A stretch of 64,000 nucleotides of DNA, taken from NCBI RefSeq assembly GCF_041260665.1, contig NZ_JBGCCT010000036.1, positions 1-64,000 on the forward strand. The letters run 5' to 3'. Below the pieces are notes generated by a model. That model searched no databases and had not been told where the DNA came from. It worked only from the letters and a program-made list of their open reading frames with translations. Source of the stretch: Catenulispora sp. GP43 (GTDB lineage: Bacteria; Actinomycetota; Actinomycetes; Streptomycetales; Catenulisporaceae). Of this stretch, positions 31,641-40,090 are shown piece after piece. Position 1 is the stretch's first letter. Each line of letters starts with the position of its first letter. Made by a program: the position numbers and the translations under genes.

Positions 31641-32699
31641 GTGGTTAGGCAGGCCGGGGCCGGGCGCGGCGTCACCATGCGCGACGTCGCCGATCGCGCC
31701 GGCGTGGGCCTGGCCACCGTCTCGCGGGTGGTCAACGGCGCCTCGGGGGTGGCGCCGGAGCTGGCGGAGAAGGTCCGCGCCGCGGCCCGCGACCTGGGCT
31801 ACCGCCACGACGCCACGGCCAGCAGCCTGCGCCGCGCCGACCGCCGCACCGACACCGTCGCGCTGGTCCTGGAAGACGTCGCGAACCCCTTCTCCTCGGC
31901 CCTGCAACGCGCGATCACCGACGCCGCCGCCGAACGCGGCGTCCTGGTGCTGTCCGGCAGCAGCGACGAGAACCCGAGCCGCGAGCGGGACCTGGTGGAG
32001 ACGTTCACCGCACGCCGCGCCGACGGCCTGATCGTGGTCCCCACCGGCCAGGCCGACGACGCCTTGCGCGCCGCGCAGAGCTTCGGCACCCCGCTGGTCG
32101 CGGTGGACCGCATGGTCGACCTGGACGGCGTGGACACCGTCACCGTCGACAACCGCGAGGGCACCGCGGCGGCGGCCGCACGCCTGCGCGAAGCCGGCCA
32201 CCGCCGGGTCGCCTACTTCGGCGACCAGGCGACGATCTGGACCGCCGGGGAGCGCCTGGCAGGGTTCTCCGACGTCTTCCCGGCCGCGACCGCCGCCGAC
32301 ACCCCGGGCGCCCCGGGCAGCCCGATCCGCCTGGGCCTGAGCAGCGTCGAGGCCGCCGAACGGGCCGCGCACGAGGCACTGGCCAGCCCCGAACCGCCGA
32401 CCGCGTTCGTGTCGGGTCAGAACCTGATCACCATCGGCATCCGCCGGGCCCTGCAGGAAGCAGGGCTCGAACACCGGATCGCGCTGGTCGGCTTCGACGA
32501 CTTCCCGCTGGCCGACCTGCTGACCCCCGGGGTGTCGGTCATCGCGCAGGACCCCGCGCAGCTGGGGATCGAAGCGGCGCGCCTGCTGTTCGCGCGACTG
32601 GACGGACACGAGGGACCGGCGCGGCACACGGTGGTGCCGACGCGCTACATCGCACGCGGGTCCGGGGAGATCCCGGCGCCGGCGAATCCCGCCCCATGA
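31641..32699 (+). CDS. LacI-family repressor of the fructan operon
   Basis: A 352-aa transcription factor. The helix-turn-helix reads TMRDVADRAGVGLATVSRVVNGASGV; the hinge helix ELAEKVRAAARDLGYR inserts in the minor groove. The core is a Peripla_BP_3 sugar-binding domain (DTVALVLEDVANPFSSAL, LIVVPTGQADD, ALVGFDDFPLADLLTPGV). Its gene is divergent from the fructan operon and preceded by three identical palindromes, so it most probably represses that operon and itself until a fructose-type inducer binds. GTG 31641 is used; ATG 31677 is an alternative beginning nearer the HTH. Its stop overlaps the next gene as ATGA. Confidence 0.9.
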   Translation: MVRQAGAGRGVTMRDVADRAGVGLATVSRVVNGASGVAPELAEKVRAAARDLGYRHDATASSLRRADRRTDTVALVLEDVANPFSSALQRAITDAAAERGVLVLSGSSDENPSRERDLVETFTARRADGLIVVPTGQADDALRAAQSFGTPLVAVDRMVDLDGVDTVTVDNREGTAAAAARLREAGHRRVAYFGDQATIWTAGERLAGFSDVFPAATAADTPGAPGSPIRLGLSSVEAAERAAHEALASPEPPTAFVSGQNLITIGIRRALQEAGLEHRIALVGFDDFPLADLLTPGVSVIAQDPAQLGIEAARLLFARLDGHEGPARHTVVPTRYIARGSGEIPAPANPAP

Positions 32700-33160
32700 A
32701 ACGTGTGCTGGTGACCGGCATGTCCGGCGTCGGCAAGTCCGCATTGCTGGAGGAACTGGCATCGCGGGGCTATGCGACCGTGGACACGGACTACGGCGAC
32801 TTCCACGAGGTGGTCGACGGCGAGCGGCTGTGGCGGCACGAACGGATCGAAGCCGTGCTCGCCGCCGCTTCCGTCGGCGAGTCAGGCGTGCTGTTCGTGC
32901 AGGGGACGGTCCGCAACCAGAGCTCGTACTACTCGCGGTTCGATCACATCGTGTTGCTCAGCGCCCCGGCAGAGGTGCTGGTCGAGCGGCTTTCGACCCG
33001 GACGACGAACACCTACGGCAAGGATCCGGCAGAACTCGCCGAGACCCTTGAGTACGTGCAGACCGTTGAGCCGCTACTGCGTAGGTCGGCAACATTGGAG
33101 GTGGTGACGACCGTTCCGGTAGCCGAGGTCGCCGACATCGTTCTGGAGCATGTGGGCTGA
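32696..33160 (+). CDS. Small P-loop kinase-like protein
   Basis: A 154-aa nucleotide-binding protein. Walker A is VLVTGMSGVGKSALLEEL; an Asp-rich segment ATVDTDYGDFHEV and VLLSAPAEVLVERLSTRTTNTYGKDPAEL recall shikimate-kinase-like or AAA_17/18-type small kinases, with an LID-like Arg motif (ERLSTRTT). It overlaps the LacI gene by ATGA, so it is probably co-transcribed, although a kinase for fructose already exists in the divergent operon. The true phosphate acceptor is unknown. A terminator hairpin follows at 33194. Confidence 0.8.
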   Translation: MKRVLVTGMSGVGKSALLEELASRGYATVDTDYGDFHEVVDGERLWRHERIEAVLAAASVGESGVLFVQGTVRNQSSYYSRFDHIVLLSAPAEVLVERLSTRTTNTYGKDPAELAETLEYVQTVEPLLRRSATLEVVTTVPVAEVADIVLEHVG

Positions 33161-33193
33161 CCGCGCAAACGTACATCAGCGCACTAATCCCCA

Positions 33194-33210
33194 GGGCGGA
33201 TGATCCGCCC
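33194..33210 (+). terminator. Hairpin after the P-loop kinase gene
   Basis: GGGCGGA (33194-33200) pairs with TCCGCCC (33204-33210) around a three-base loop, 34 bases after the stop at 33160. It is a compact terminator for the LacI/kinase transcript. Confidence 0.55.
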
Positions 33211-33257
33211 CGGCTTACACCGACGGGCGGATGTCATAGCTCTGATATAGGCATACC

Positions 33258-35705
33258 GTGCCGACTATGACCAGTAGCCCTTTGCGGACCAAACGAATGG
33301 CGGCCGTGCTGGCCGCCGTGGCCATCGTCGCGGGAACCCTGGCGTCAGCCCCGGCATCCGCGTCGGCCGCCAGTCCCCCGGCCGCGACGACCACTCTGGC
33401 CGCCTTGTCCGCCGACGGCGCCCACTTCGCAGTCGACATCCGTCGGACCGAATACGGCATCCCGCACATCCTCGCCGGCGACTACCCCAGTCTCGGCTAC
33501 GGGTACGGCTACGCGTTCGCCCAGGACAACATCTGCGTGATGGCCGATCGGATGCTGACGGTGAGCGGTGAGCGATCCCGGTTCCTCGGGCCGACCGCGA
33601 CCGTGGACGATCCGCTCGCCGGCCCGACCACCAACCTCGACAGTGACCTCTACTACCAGAGCGTGCGGCAGGCGGGCCTCGTACAACGCCTGCTGGCGCA
33701 GCCGGCGCCGCTCGGCCCGACGGCGCAGATGCGCCAACTGGTCGACGGCTATGTCGCCGGCTACAACCGATATCTGCGGGACACCGGTGTGGCGCATCTG
33801 CCTGACGCCACCTGCCGCGGCCAGGCATGGGTGCGCCCGATCACCGCGCTGGATCTCTGGGACAACATCCTCGACGTGGACAGGATCGCCGGAAGCGCAC
33901 AGTTCAAGGCCCCGATCGCCGAGGCGGTTCCGCCGACCGCCGGGGCGACGGCGGCCCACACCTCTCCGGCGCTCTCGACCGCCCTTTCCAGCACGCTGGA
34001 AGCCAAGAACAAAAGTCTGGGCAGCAACGGCTGGGCCCTCGGCAAGGACGCCACCGCCGGCCACGACGGGATGCTTCTCGCCAACCCGCACTATCCATGG
34101 GCCGGCTACGCCCGCTTCTATCAGATCCAGCTGACGATCCCCGGCGTGATCGACGTGACCGGTGCCAGCCTGTACGGCTCGCCGGTGGTGGAGATCGGGC
34201 ATACCAGGGGATTGGCCTGGACCCACATAGTGTCGACGGCGAACCGCTTCACCCTCTACCAACTGGCCCTGGCCCCAGGCGATCCGACCAGCTACCTGGT
34301 CGACGGCAAGGCCATACCGATGACGCGGCAAAACGTATCCGTAACCGTGCGCGGCACTGATGGGAAGCTTTCAACCGTCGTTCGCACTCTCTACAGCACG
34401 AAGTACGGGCCCGTACTCGCCGCCAGCTGGACGACATCGAGCGCCTTCGCCCTCGACGACGCCAACGCCGACAACCTCCGCTCCATGAACGAGTGGCTGG
34501 CGATGGACACCTCGCAGAACCTCGACCAGCTCCACCGGGCGCAGGACACATATCAGGCCATTCCGTTCGTGAACACCATCGCGGTCGACACCGCGGGCAC
34601 CGCCTCCTACAGCGACGCCGGCGTGGTCCCGAACGTCAGCGACGCCGAAGCGACACGCTGTATCGACACACCGGCAGGCCGCCAGGCCTACCCCGAGACC
34701 TTCATCCTGGACGGCTCGACCACGGCCTGCGCCTGGGGCACCGACCCCGATGCCATCACACCCGGCATCTTCGGGCCGTCCCACTATCCCCACTTGCCCC
34801 GCGGCGACTTCGTCGCCAACTCCAACAACAGCGCCTGGCTCACCAACCCGGCAGCGCCGATCACCGGCTACAGCGCCATCTACGGCAACGTCGCCACCGC
34901 ACGGTCCCTGCGGACCCGGCTCGGACTGACCATGATCGGCCAGCGGCTGGCCGGCACCGACGGCCTGGGGGCTCCGGGGTTCACCCTGGGCGATCTGCAG
35001 ACCGTCGAGCTCAACGACCGCGACCTCAGCGGCGAGATGGCCCGCGACGCGGTCGTCGCGATGTGCCGGGCGAACCCCGTCCTGACAGCCGACGACGGCA
35101 CCCGCGTCGACGTCGGCGCCGCGTGCTCCGCGCTGGCGTCCTGGGACGGCCGGGGCGACGCCGGGAGCCACGGCGAGGTGCTGTGGCGGGCGCTATTCAG
35201 CCGACTCGGCGGGAGCTCCGGCCAGCCGTCGTGGTGGCGGGTGCCCTTCGACCCGGCCCACCCGGTCACCACCCCCGGCGGGTTCACCGCCGACGACCCG
35301 AACGTGCGGCATTCACTGGCCGACGTGGTGCAGCGGTTCACGGCCACGCACACCCCGGTGGACGCCGCGCCCGGCGAGGTCCAGGAATGGGACGGCGTCC
35401 CGCTCAACGGCTGCTCCGACGACGAGGGCTGCTTCGACGTTGTCTCGTCGTCCCCCACCGCGGGCCAGAACTCCTCGGTCGCCGACGGCGCCTTCGGATC
35501 CAGCTTCATCATGACCGTCGAGCTGACACCTTCCGGCCCGCACACCCGGACCATCCTCACCTACTCCGAATCATCGAACCCTTCTTCACCGCACTACACA
35601 GACCAGACTGTGCTCTTCTCGCACAAGCAGTGGGTCACAGAGCGGTTCTCCGAGGCCGAGATCTACGCCGACCCGCAGTTGCGGAGCACGATTCTGGCCG
35701 GCTGA
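33258..35705 (+). CDS. Secreted penicillin acylase-family (Ntn) hydrolase
   Basis: An 815-aa S45 peptidase-family precursor. A signal peptide (~1-38, ending ASASAA) precedes the alpha chain; autocatalytic cleavage would occur before Ser256 in SLGSNGWALGKDA, the new N-terminal nucleophile of the beta chain. MLLANPHYPWAG, GSPVVEIGHTRGLAWTHI and NNSAWLTNPAAPI are typical beta-chain motifs. Such enzymes cleave acyl amides (penicillins, acyl-homoserine lactones, lipopeptides such as echinocandin). The range of acyl chain cannot be told. The gene stands alone between two terminators. A GATATA box shortly before GTG 33258 and no Shine-Dalgarno suggest a leaderless mRNA; ATG 33267 is an alternative. 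Confidence 0.9.
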   Translation: MPTMTSSPLRTKRMAAVLAAVAIVAGTLASAPASASAASPPAATTTLAALSADGAHFAVDIRRTEYGIPHILAGDYPSLGYGYGYAFAQDNICVMADRMLTVSGERSRFLGPTATVDDPLAGPTTNLDSDLYYQSVRQAGLVQRLLAQPAPLGPTAQMRQLVDGYVAGYNRYLRDTGVAHLPDATCRGQAWVRPITALDLWDNILDVDRIAGSAQFKAPIAEAVPPTAGATAAHTSPALSTALSSTLEAKNKSLGSNGWALGKDATAGHDGMLLANPHYPWAGYARFYQIQLTIPGVIDVTGASLYGSPVVEIGHTRGLAWTHIVSTANRFTLYQLALAPGDPTSYLVDGKAIPMTRQNVSVTVRGTDGKLSTVVRTLYSTKYGPVLAASWTTSSAFALDDANADNLRSMNEWLAMDTSQNLDQLHRAQDTYQAIPFVNTIAVDTAGTASYSDAGVVPNVSDAEATRCIDTPAGRQAYPETFILDGSTTACAWGTDPDAITPGIFGPSHYPHLPRGDFVANSNNSAWLTNPAAPITGYSAIYGNVATARSLRTRLGLTMIGQRLAGTDGLGAPGFTLGDLQTVELNDRDLSGEMARDAVVAMCRANPVLTADDGTRVDVGAACSALASWDGRGDAGSHGEVLWRALFSRLGGSSGQPSWWRVPFDPAHPVTTPGGFTADDPNVRHSLADVVQRFTATHTPVDAAPGEVQEWDGVPLNGCSDDEGCFDVVSSSPTAGQNSSVADGAFGSSFIMTVELTPSGPHTRTILTYSESSNPSSPHYTDQTVLFSHKQWVTERFSEAEIYADPQLRSTILAG

Positions 35706-35728
35706 CATGACCACGGCGTGACCTCGGT

Positions 35729-35763
35729 GCGAGGGCCGGACCGGATCCCGGGTCGGCCCTCGC
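35729..35763 (+). terminator. Strong GC hairpin after the acylase gene
   Basis: GCGAGGGCC at 35729-35737 pairs with GGCCCTCGC at 35755-35763; the loop side continues with GACC/GGTC pairing across one bulged base. It lies 24 bases after the acylase stop. Confidence 0.65.
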
Positions 35764-35875
35764 CTGCCGTTGTCGGTCCTGATTGAACCTCACACACCCA
35801 GATAGACGTTTTGTGCGAAAGGACCGATTATTGCCAATGCGGGCCGCCCAGGCCTGTGCGCCGGAGGTGCTCTCC

Positions 35876-36406
35876 ATGTTCCGTTCAGTTCTCGCCGGTG
35901 GCGGACTTGCTGCCGCGGCCGTCCTGCTCGCTGCCTGCGGCGGCTCGTCGAGTCCGGCGTCGTCGCAGCCCGCGCCCTCGACGTCGTCCACATCACCCAC
36001 ATCGCCCACATCGCCCTCTTCGTCGTCGACCGGCACCGCACCCCCTGCGGCCGGCGCCGCCGTGTCCCTGGGCTCCACGTCGCTGGGCATGGTCCTGGTG
36101 AACGAGCAGGGCTTCACCCTGTATCTGTTCCAGGCCGACACGCCCACCATGTCGGCGTGCTCCGGCGCGTGCGCCGCGGTGTGGCCGCCGGCTACCGCCA
36201 CCGGAACGCCGGTCGCCGGCCCCGGGCTCACCCCCTCGCTGCTGACCACCCTGACCCGTAGCGACGGCTCCAAGCAACTGGTGTACAACGGCCATCCGCT
36301 CTACACCTACGCCGGCGACAACGCAGCCGGCCAGACCGCCGGCGAGGGCAACACTTCCTTCGGCGCCGGATGGTTCGCGGTGAACGCCGGCGGCAACAAG
36401 GTCTGA
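35876..36406 (+). CDS. COG4315/Lipoprotein_15 repeat lipoprotein 1
   Basis: A 176-aa predicted lipoprotein. The leader MFRSVLAGGGLAAAAVLLAACGG has a lipobox (LAAC), then a Ser/Thr/Pro-rich spacer (~25-60). Two secreted-repeat units follow (GMVLVNEQGFTLYLFQAD with SACSGACAAVWPP, and KQLVYNGHPLYTYAGDN with GWFAVN), the pattern of the Lipoprotein_15 family. The family is of unknown function; the conserved C-x-x-x-C-x-x-x-W-P motif suggests metal or redox chemistry. GGAGGTG lies 7 bases before ATG 35876. A paralogue follows directly. Confidence 0.85.
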   Translation: MFRSVLAGGGLAAAAVLLAACGGSSSPASSQPAPSTSSTSPTSPTSPSSSSTGTAPPAAGAAVSLGSTSLGMVLVNEQGFTLYLFQADTPTMSACSGACAAVWPPATATGTPVAGPGLTPSLLTTLTRSDGSKQLVYNGHPLYTYAGDNAAGQTAGEGNTSFGAGWFAVNAGGNKV

Positions 36407-36574
36407 GCGCACCGAGCGCTCCGGCGGCTCGATGCGCGAGCCGTGGTCGCGTGCGAGAGCCAGGTGAACCCTCCGGAGTCTTCTGACGTTTTGTGAAGCA
36501 GGACCCGTTTTGCGGGCCGATGGATTGACCGCATCGCATCAGGCGATGTGGTGTTCCCGCGGAAGAAGTTCGTC

Positions 36575-37129
36575 ATGAACCGTCTCATCGCCATCGCAGC
36601 CGGTGCGGGCGCCGTCGCGGCGCTGGCCGTCGGGTGCGGAAGCTCCAGCAGTTCCAGCAGCAAGCCGGCGAGCACGCCGTCGTCCTCCAGCAGCGCCCCC
36701 GCTGCCTCGGCCGCCGTGCACACCGCGAACTCCAAGTACGGCCAGATCCTTGTCGACGGCTCGGGCCGCACCCTTTACATGCTGACGGCAGACAAGGGGC
36801 CGACGTCCACCTGCTACAACACGTGCGCGAGCATCTGGCCCCCGGAGACCACAACCGGCATGCCCGCCAACAGCGGGGTCACGGCCTCCCTGGTCAGCAC
36901 CACCGCCAGAACCGACAACACCATGCAGGTCACCTACAACGGCCACCCCCTGTACACCTTCAGCCACGACGCCAAGGCCGGCGACGTGAACGGTGAGGGC
37001 ATCGCGACCTTCGGCGGCACCTGGTACGTCGTCGGTACCAACGGCAACGCCATCACCGCTGTCCCGTCGACTACACCGTCGACGCCCGCGCCGAGTACGT
37101 CAGGAGGCGGAGGCGGCTACAACTACTGA
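36575..37129 (+). CDS. COG4315/Lipoprotein_15 repeat lipoprotein 2
   Basis: A 184-aa paralogue of the preceding gene. The leader MNRLIAIAAGAGAVAALAVGCGS ends in a lipobox-like AVGC; a poly-Ser spacer of ~30 residues follows. The repeats read GQILVDGSGRTLYMLTADKG with STCYNTCASIWPP, and MQVTYNGHPLYTFSHDAK with GTWYVVGTNGN. The C-terminus adds a Thr/Pro stretch and a GGGGG run. GGAAGAAG precedes ATG 36575. Both proteins are outer-face lipoproteins of unknown function and probably arose by tandem duplication; the third lipoprotein gene starts 1 base after this stop. Confidence 0.85.
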   Translation: MNRLIAIAAGAGAVAALAVGCGSSSSSSSKPASTPSSSSSAPAASAAVHTANSKYGQILVDGSGRTLYMLTADKGPTSTCYNTCASIWPPETTTGMPANSGVTASLVSTTARTDNTMQVTYNGHPLYTFSHDAKAGDVNGEGIATFGGTWYVVGTNGNAITAVPSTTPSTPAPSTSGGGGGYNY

Positions 37130-37130
37130 C

Positions 37131-37673
37131 ATGCGACACAGCTCACCACCGCGACAGCCCGCCGCACGCCTCGCAGCGTCGGCGGCTGTGGTGCTGCTGG
37201 CGTCAGCATGCGCGGCGCAGCATTCCGCCGCGCCGTCGTCGACATCCACGCCGCCGAACTGCGCGGCTCCCAGCGGCAGGCCCGCATCTGACGGCAGCGC
37301 TGCCGCGCGCTATCTCGCGATCGCCAATGCGGGGAACCAGCGGCTGGAGACCGACTTCGACCACCTGAACGGCCCCGACCAGGGAAATCTGTCCGCCGCA
37401 CAGGCCGATCTGCGCGATGCCGCCGCGACCGAGCATCTGTTCGATCGCTGCCTGCGGGCCATCGAGTTCCCGCCACCGACGCAGACCGCCGCCAAGTCGC
37501 TGTTCGCGGTCAATGAGGCGCGCGCCGACCTGACGGCCACGGCGGCCCACGCCACCTCGGTGGCGCGCCTGGCGGAGTATGAGAAGCAGCTGACAGCCGC
37601 CAACGTCCCGGTGGAGCGCGCCGTCACCACGATCCGGCAGCAACTCGGCCTGCCACCGCCCCCGACAAGCTGA
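37131..37673 (+). CDS. Helical lipoprotein of unknown function
   Basis: A 180-aa predicted lipoprotein (LLASACAA lipobox at ~25) with a short Ser/Pro linker and an all-helical body (LETDFDHLNGPDQGNLS, then YEKQLTAANVPVERAVTTIR). No family was recognised. ATG 37131 directly follows the stop of the preceding lipoprotein gene, so translation is probably coupled and the three lipoproteins form one unit. It is convergent with the anti-sigma gene, 32 bases apart. Confidence 0.7.
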   Translation: MRHSSPPRQPAARLAASAAVVLLASACAAQHSAAPSSTSTPPNCAAPSGRPASDGSAAARYLAIANAGNQRLETDFDHLNGPDQGNLSAAQADLRDAAATEHLFDRCLRAIEFPPPTQTAAKSLFAVNEARADLTATAAHATSVARLAEYEKQLTAANVPVERAVTTIRQQLGLPPPPTS

Positions 37674-37705
37674 CCCCCTGACCCGCCTGACCCGCGGCGG
37701 AAGCG

Positions 37706-38404
37706 TCAGCCGGCCGGGACCGGGATTGTCAGGTTGATCCCCGGTGCGACGGCGACGTCGAAGTGATCGATCGAGGAAGCCGGTATGGCGACCGCGCCGG
37801 GGACGGTCACGGTGCCGCCGTGCGGGCCGGAGGACCAGGTGGAGGCGACTTCGACGCGCCCGTCCTTGCCGACCGCGGTCAGCGTGCAGGTGTAGTCGGC
37901 CGGGACGTTGCTCATCGTCACCTGCATCGAGGTGCCCCAGGCTTCGGGGTGGTACCGGATCGAGGCGGAGATGCCGTACAGACCGGTGGTCGCGACGGCG
38001 CGAGTAGCCGACGGTGTGCCCGAATGGTTGTCGCCCAGGAGGAAACCGCCGATGCCGGCAACGCTCGCCAGCAACGCCCCGGCTGCTGCCAGGCCGAGTC
38101 GGCGGCGGCGGCGGGGACTCCGGCCCCGGCCCACGCCGCGGGCTGCCGGACCGGGCGCGGCAACGGGCTCCGGCCCCGCGGCCAGCGCTGCCTCCGCCCC
38201 AGCCATGTCGAGCATCGTGCGCACCTCGAGCAGCTCGTCGTACTCCTGCTGACACTCGACGCAGTCCTGCAGGTGGATGCGGACCCGCTGCGAGTCGGCC
38301 TCGTCCAGGGCGCCGAGCACGTACGCACCGAGCCAGATCCGCAGACCGTCCTGTTCGCGGCATTCTTGGCGCCGCTTGCCGCTCTCCCCGTTGATCGCGT
38401 TCAT
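37706..38404 (-). CDS. Membrane anti-sigma factor (zf-HC2/RskA-like)
   Basis: A 232-aa ECF anti-sigma factor. The N-terminus has a zinc-binding anti-sigma domain with the His-x3-Cys-x2-Cys motif in RIHLQDCVECQQEYDELL and an upstream LGAYVLGALDEAD helix. A basic patch (RRRRR) then a single membrane helix (~103-123, LGLAAAGALLASVAGIGGFLLG) lead to an extracytoplasmic RskA-like beta domain. Its ATG overlaps the stop of the preceding sigma-factor gene (ATGA), the normal arrangement, but that sigma gene is broken. The protein may be an orphan or may act on another sigma factor. Confidence 0.85.
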   Translation of the reverse strand: MNAINGESGKRRQECREQDGLRIWLGAYVLGALDEADSQRVRIHLQDCVECQQEYDELLEVRTMLDMAGAEAALAAGPEPVAAPGPAARGVGRGRSPRRRRRLGLAAAGALLASVAGIGGFLLGDNHSGTPSATRAVATTGLYGISASIRYHPEAWGTSMQVTMSNVPADYTCTLTAVGKDGRVEVASTWSSGPHGGTVTVPGAVAIPASSIDHFDVAVAPGINLTIPVPAG

Positions 38405-38600
38405 GGCGTGATCCCGCGCTGCTCATAGGCCAGCGTCAGGGCACGCAGGGCGTGGTAGGTGCGGGACTTGACCATCCTGGCAGGAACGCCGAGTGTGGCC
38501 ATCGCCTCATCCACCTCCCAACCAAGCTGAAACAGCGGACCGAACGGGCCTCGTGAAGCAACTGGAACTGCTCGGGGCAAAGCGACAGTGGGGGCCCGTC
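38401..38600 (-). pseudogene. ECF sigma-factor remnant (region 4 tail)
   Basis: The minus frame ending at 38401 reads GWEVDEAMATLGVPARMVKS then RTYHALRALTLAYEQRG, the region-4 helix-turn-helix of an ECF sigma factor of the SigL/SigK type. Upstream, PEQFQLLHEARSVRCFSL continues the homology in a different frame, implying a frameshift around 38510-38540, and regions 2 and linker are absent. The codons at the -35-binding helix survive only in part. The gene cannot make a sigma factor. Its stop still overlaps the intact anti-sigma start. Confidence 0.7.
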
Positions 38601-38755
38601 GGTGGTCGTCGCCACTGCGCTGGCAACGCCGTCCACACTATGGACACGGCCAGTGGCGGTCTTCGGTTCGATTGTTTGTTTCCCGCCACGGCCGTCGACT
38701 CGAGCCGGAACGCGATCCACGCAGCCGATGGTCACCTGGATGCTGTGGTCGAGGT

Positions 38756-38953
38756 CTACTGGGGACCCCGGCCCCGCAGACGCCAGGCCCACGCAAGCAG
38801 GCCCAGACCGACCAGGACCACCACGGCCCCCAGCCCGGTGTACTGGGAATGACCGGTCATCATCGACCCGTGCATCCGGCCGGAGCCCTGGGCGATCCAC
38901 ACGCCCCCGATCACGATCAACACGGTGCCGACAGCGCCACGAATCCACATCAT
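38756..38953 (-). CDS. Small two-helix membrane protein
   Basis: A 65-aa integral membrane protein: residues ~4-24 (GAVGTVLIVIGGVWIAQG) and ~41-60 (GLGAVVVLVGLGLLAWAW) form two membrane helices joined by a Gly/His/Met loop, GRMHGSMMTGHS. The loop may bind metal. GGAG precedes it; the second ATG (38950) has better spacing than the first. Similar short proteins occur in actinobacteria with no assigned role. Confidence 0.7.
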   Translation of the reverse strand: MMWIRGAVGTVLIVIGGVWIAQGSGRMHGSMMTGHSQYTGLGAVVVLVGLGLLAWAWRLRGRGPQ

Positions 38954-39091
38954 GAGCTCCGATCACGAGGGCGAAGAACCCTGCTTTCGGTGACACGGAG
39001 AAGGCTGACGCCGGGTTCACACTCCGGCAAGGCCCGAGGACGCGCCCGGCGCAACTCGAACTTCCGGCCTCAGGGGCCCGCCACCATCGAC

Positions 39092-39424
39092 ATGCTCGTC
39101 CAAGAGCCCGTCACCGTCGACGGCAGCGGCCAGATCGTCAGCGGCGGCGCCACCGGCAAGATCGAAGGCGTGAAGATCAACCTCAACGGCTCGACGGACT
39201 TCTCCATCACGGTCCCGTCCAACATGGATCCCGGCACCTTCACCCCCGGGGGCCAGATCGTCGTCTGCACCACCATGAAGGACCCGAAGGGCAACACCAT
39301 CGCCAGCGACACCGTCATCCGGCGCATGGAGGGCGGCACGGACCCGTTCGGGTTCGACATCTCAATGCTTCAGGCGTTCAACGACGGTGGTATGGCGTTC
39401 AACCTCGCCGAGATGGACGGCTAG
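39092..39424 (+). CDS. Uncharacterised beta-rich protein, possibly truncated
   Basis: A 110-aa product from ATG 39092: beta-rich, with VTVDGSGQIVSGGATGKIEG, NLNGSTDFSITVPSNM and DTVIRRMEGGTDPFGFD. The frame remains open upstream into Arg-rich sequence that does not look protein-like, so the real N-terminus may have been lost. No ribosome site is obvious. No function recognised. Confidence 0.4.
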   Translation: MLVQEPVTVDGSGQIVSGGATGKIEGVKINLNGSTDFSITVPSNMDPGTFTPGGQIVVCTTMKDPKGNTIASDTVIRRMEGGTDPFGFDISMLQAFNDGGMAFNLAEMDG

Positions 39425-39487
39425 AAGACTAGCGGCCGGCCAGGCGACAGCAGCGCCGCGGTCCACCGTTCAGCCCAGGTAGAAGCT

Positions 39488-40090
39488 TCAGGCGGGGCCC
39501 TCGGCGGCACAGTGCCGGGGGTTCCCGCCGAGGCGAGCGGCATGGCCGGCGTGGGCTGACCAGCCGGTCGTCGCGATGATGTCGCGGGCGATGTCGACGG
39601 CGGAGCGTCCGTCGGTGGGGATGCGGTGGACCCCGGCGGGTGCGGCGGTCTCCAGGTGGACGGCCATCTTCGCGCCGCGGGTGATGTGGGCGTCGAGTTG
39701 GCTGCCGATTTCGCGCCCGCCGAGCCGCGCTCGGGCAGTGTCGTCGTCGGCGGTGAGCAGGACGGCGATGATGCGTGCGGTCCCGCCCATGGCCCGGGTG
39801 ATCAGGTCGGGTTCGAGGATGGAGACGGTGTTGGTGTAGATCAGCCTTCGACATCCGAAGGCTGAGTAGTTACGCCACATCGCGGCGAGGTTGTCCTCGG
39901 TGATCCGGGAGCGGTGTGGGTCTTCGGGCGGTGCGGGGAAGATCTGGTCCAGGTTGTCCCCTTCGACCAGGGCGTGCGCGATCTGCGCGGCTTGGAGTCG
40001 CGCCGAGACCTCCCAACCGGCGGTGGTCTTGCCGACTCCGGCCCGCCCTCCGATCAAGAGTGCTTCCGGTGGTTCGCCATCGAGCCTCAT
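39488..40090 (-). CDS. P-loop kinase (zeta-toxin/chloramphenicol-phosphotransferase-like)
   Basis: A 200-aa cytosolic nucleotide-binding protein. Walker A is EALLIGGRAGVGKTTAG; HALVEGDNLDQIFP gives the acceptor Asp region; AVLLTADDDTARARLGGREIGS provides the Arg-rich lid; a helical C-terminus follows. The layout fits small kinases of the AAA_33/CPT-like families, whose acceptors include antibiotics, nucleosides and sugars; the substrate is unknown. The start overlaps the preceding epimerase stop (ATGA), so the two share the TetR-regulated promoter. Similar genes are common near resistance or detoxification modules. Confidence 0.8.
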   Translation of the reverse strand: MRLDGEPPEALLIGGRAGVGKTTAGWEVSARLQAAQIAHALVEGDNLDQIFPAPPEDPHRSRITEDNLAAMWRNYSAFGCRRLIYTNTVSILEPDLITRAMGGTARIIAVLLTADDDTARARLGGREIGSQLDAHITRGAKMAVHLETAAPAGVHRIPTDGRSAVDIARDIIATTGWSAHAGHAARLGGNPRHCAAEGPA

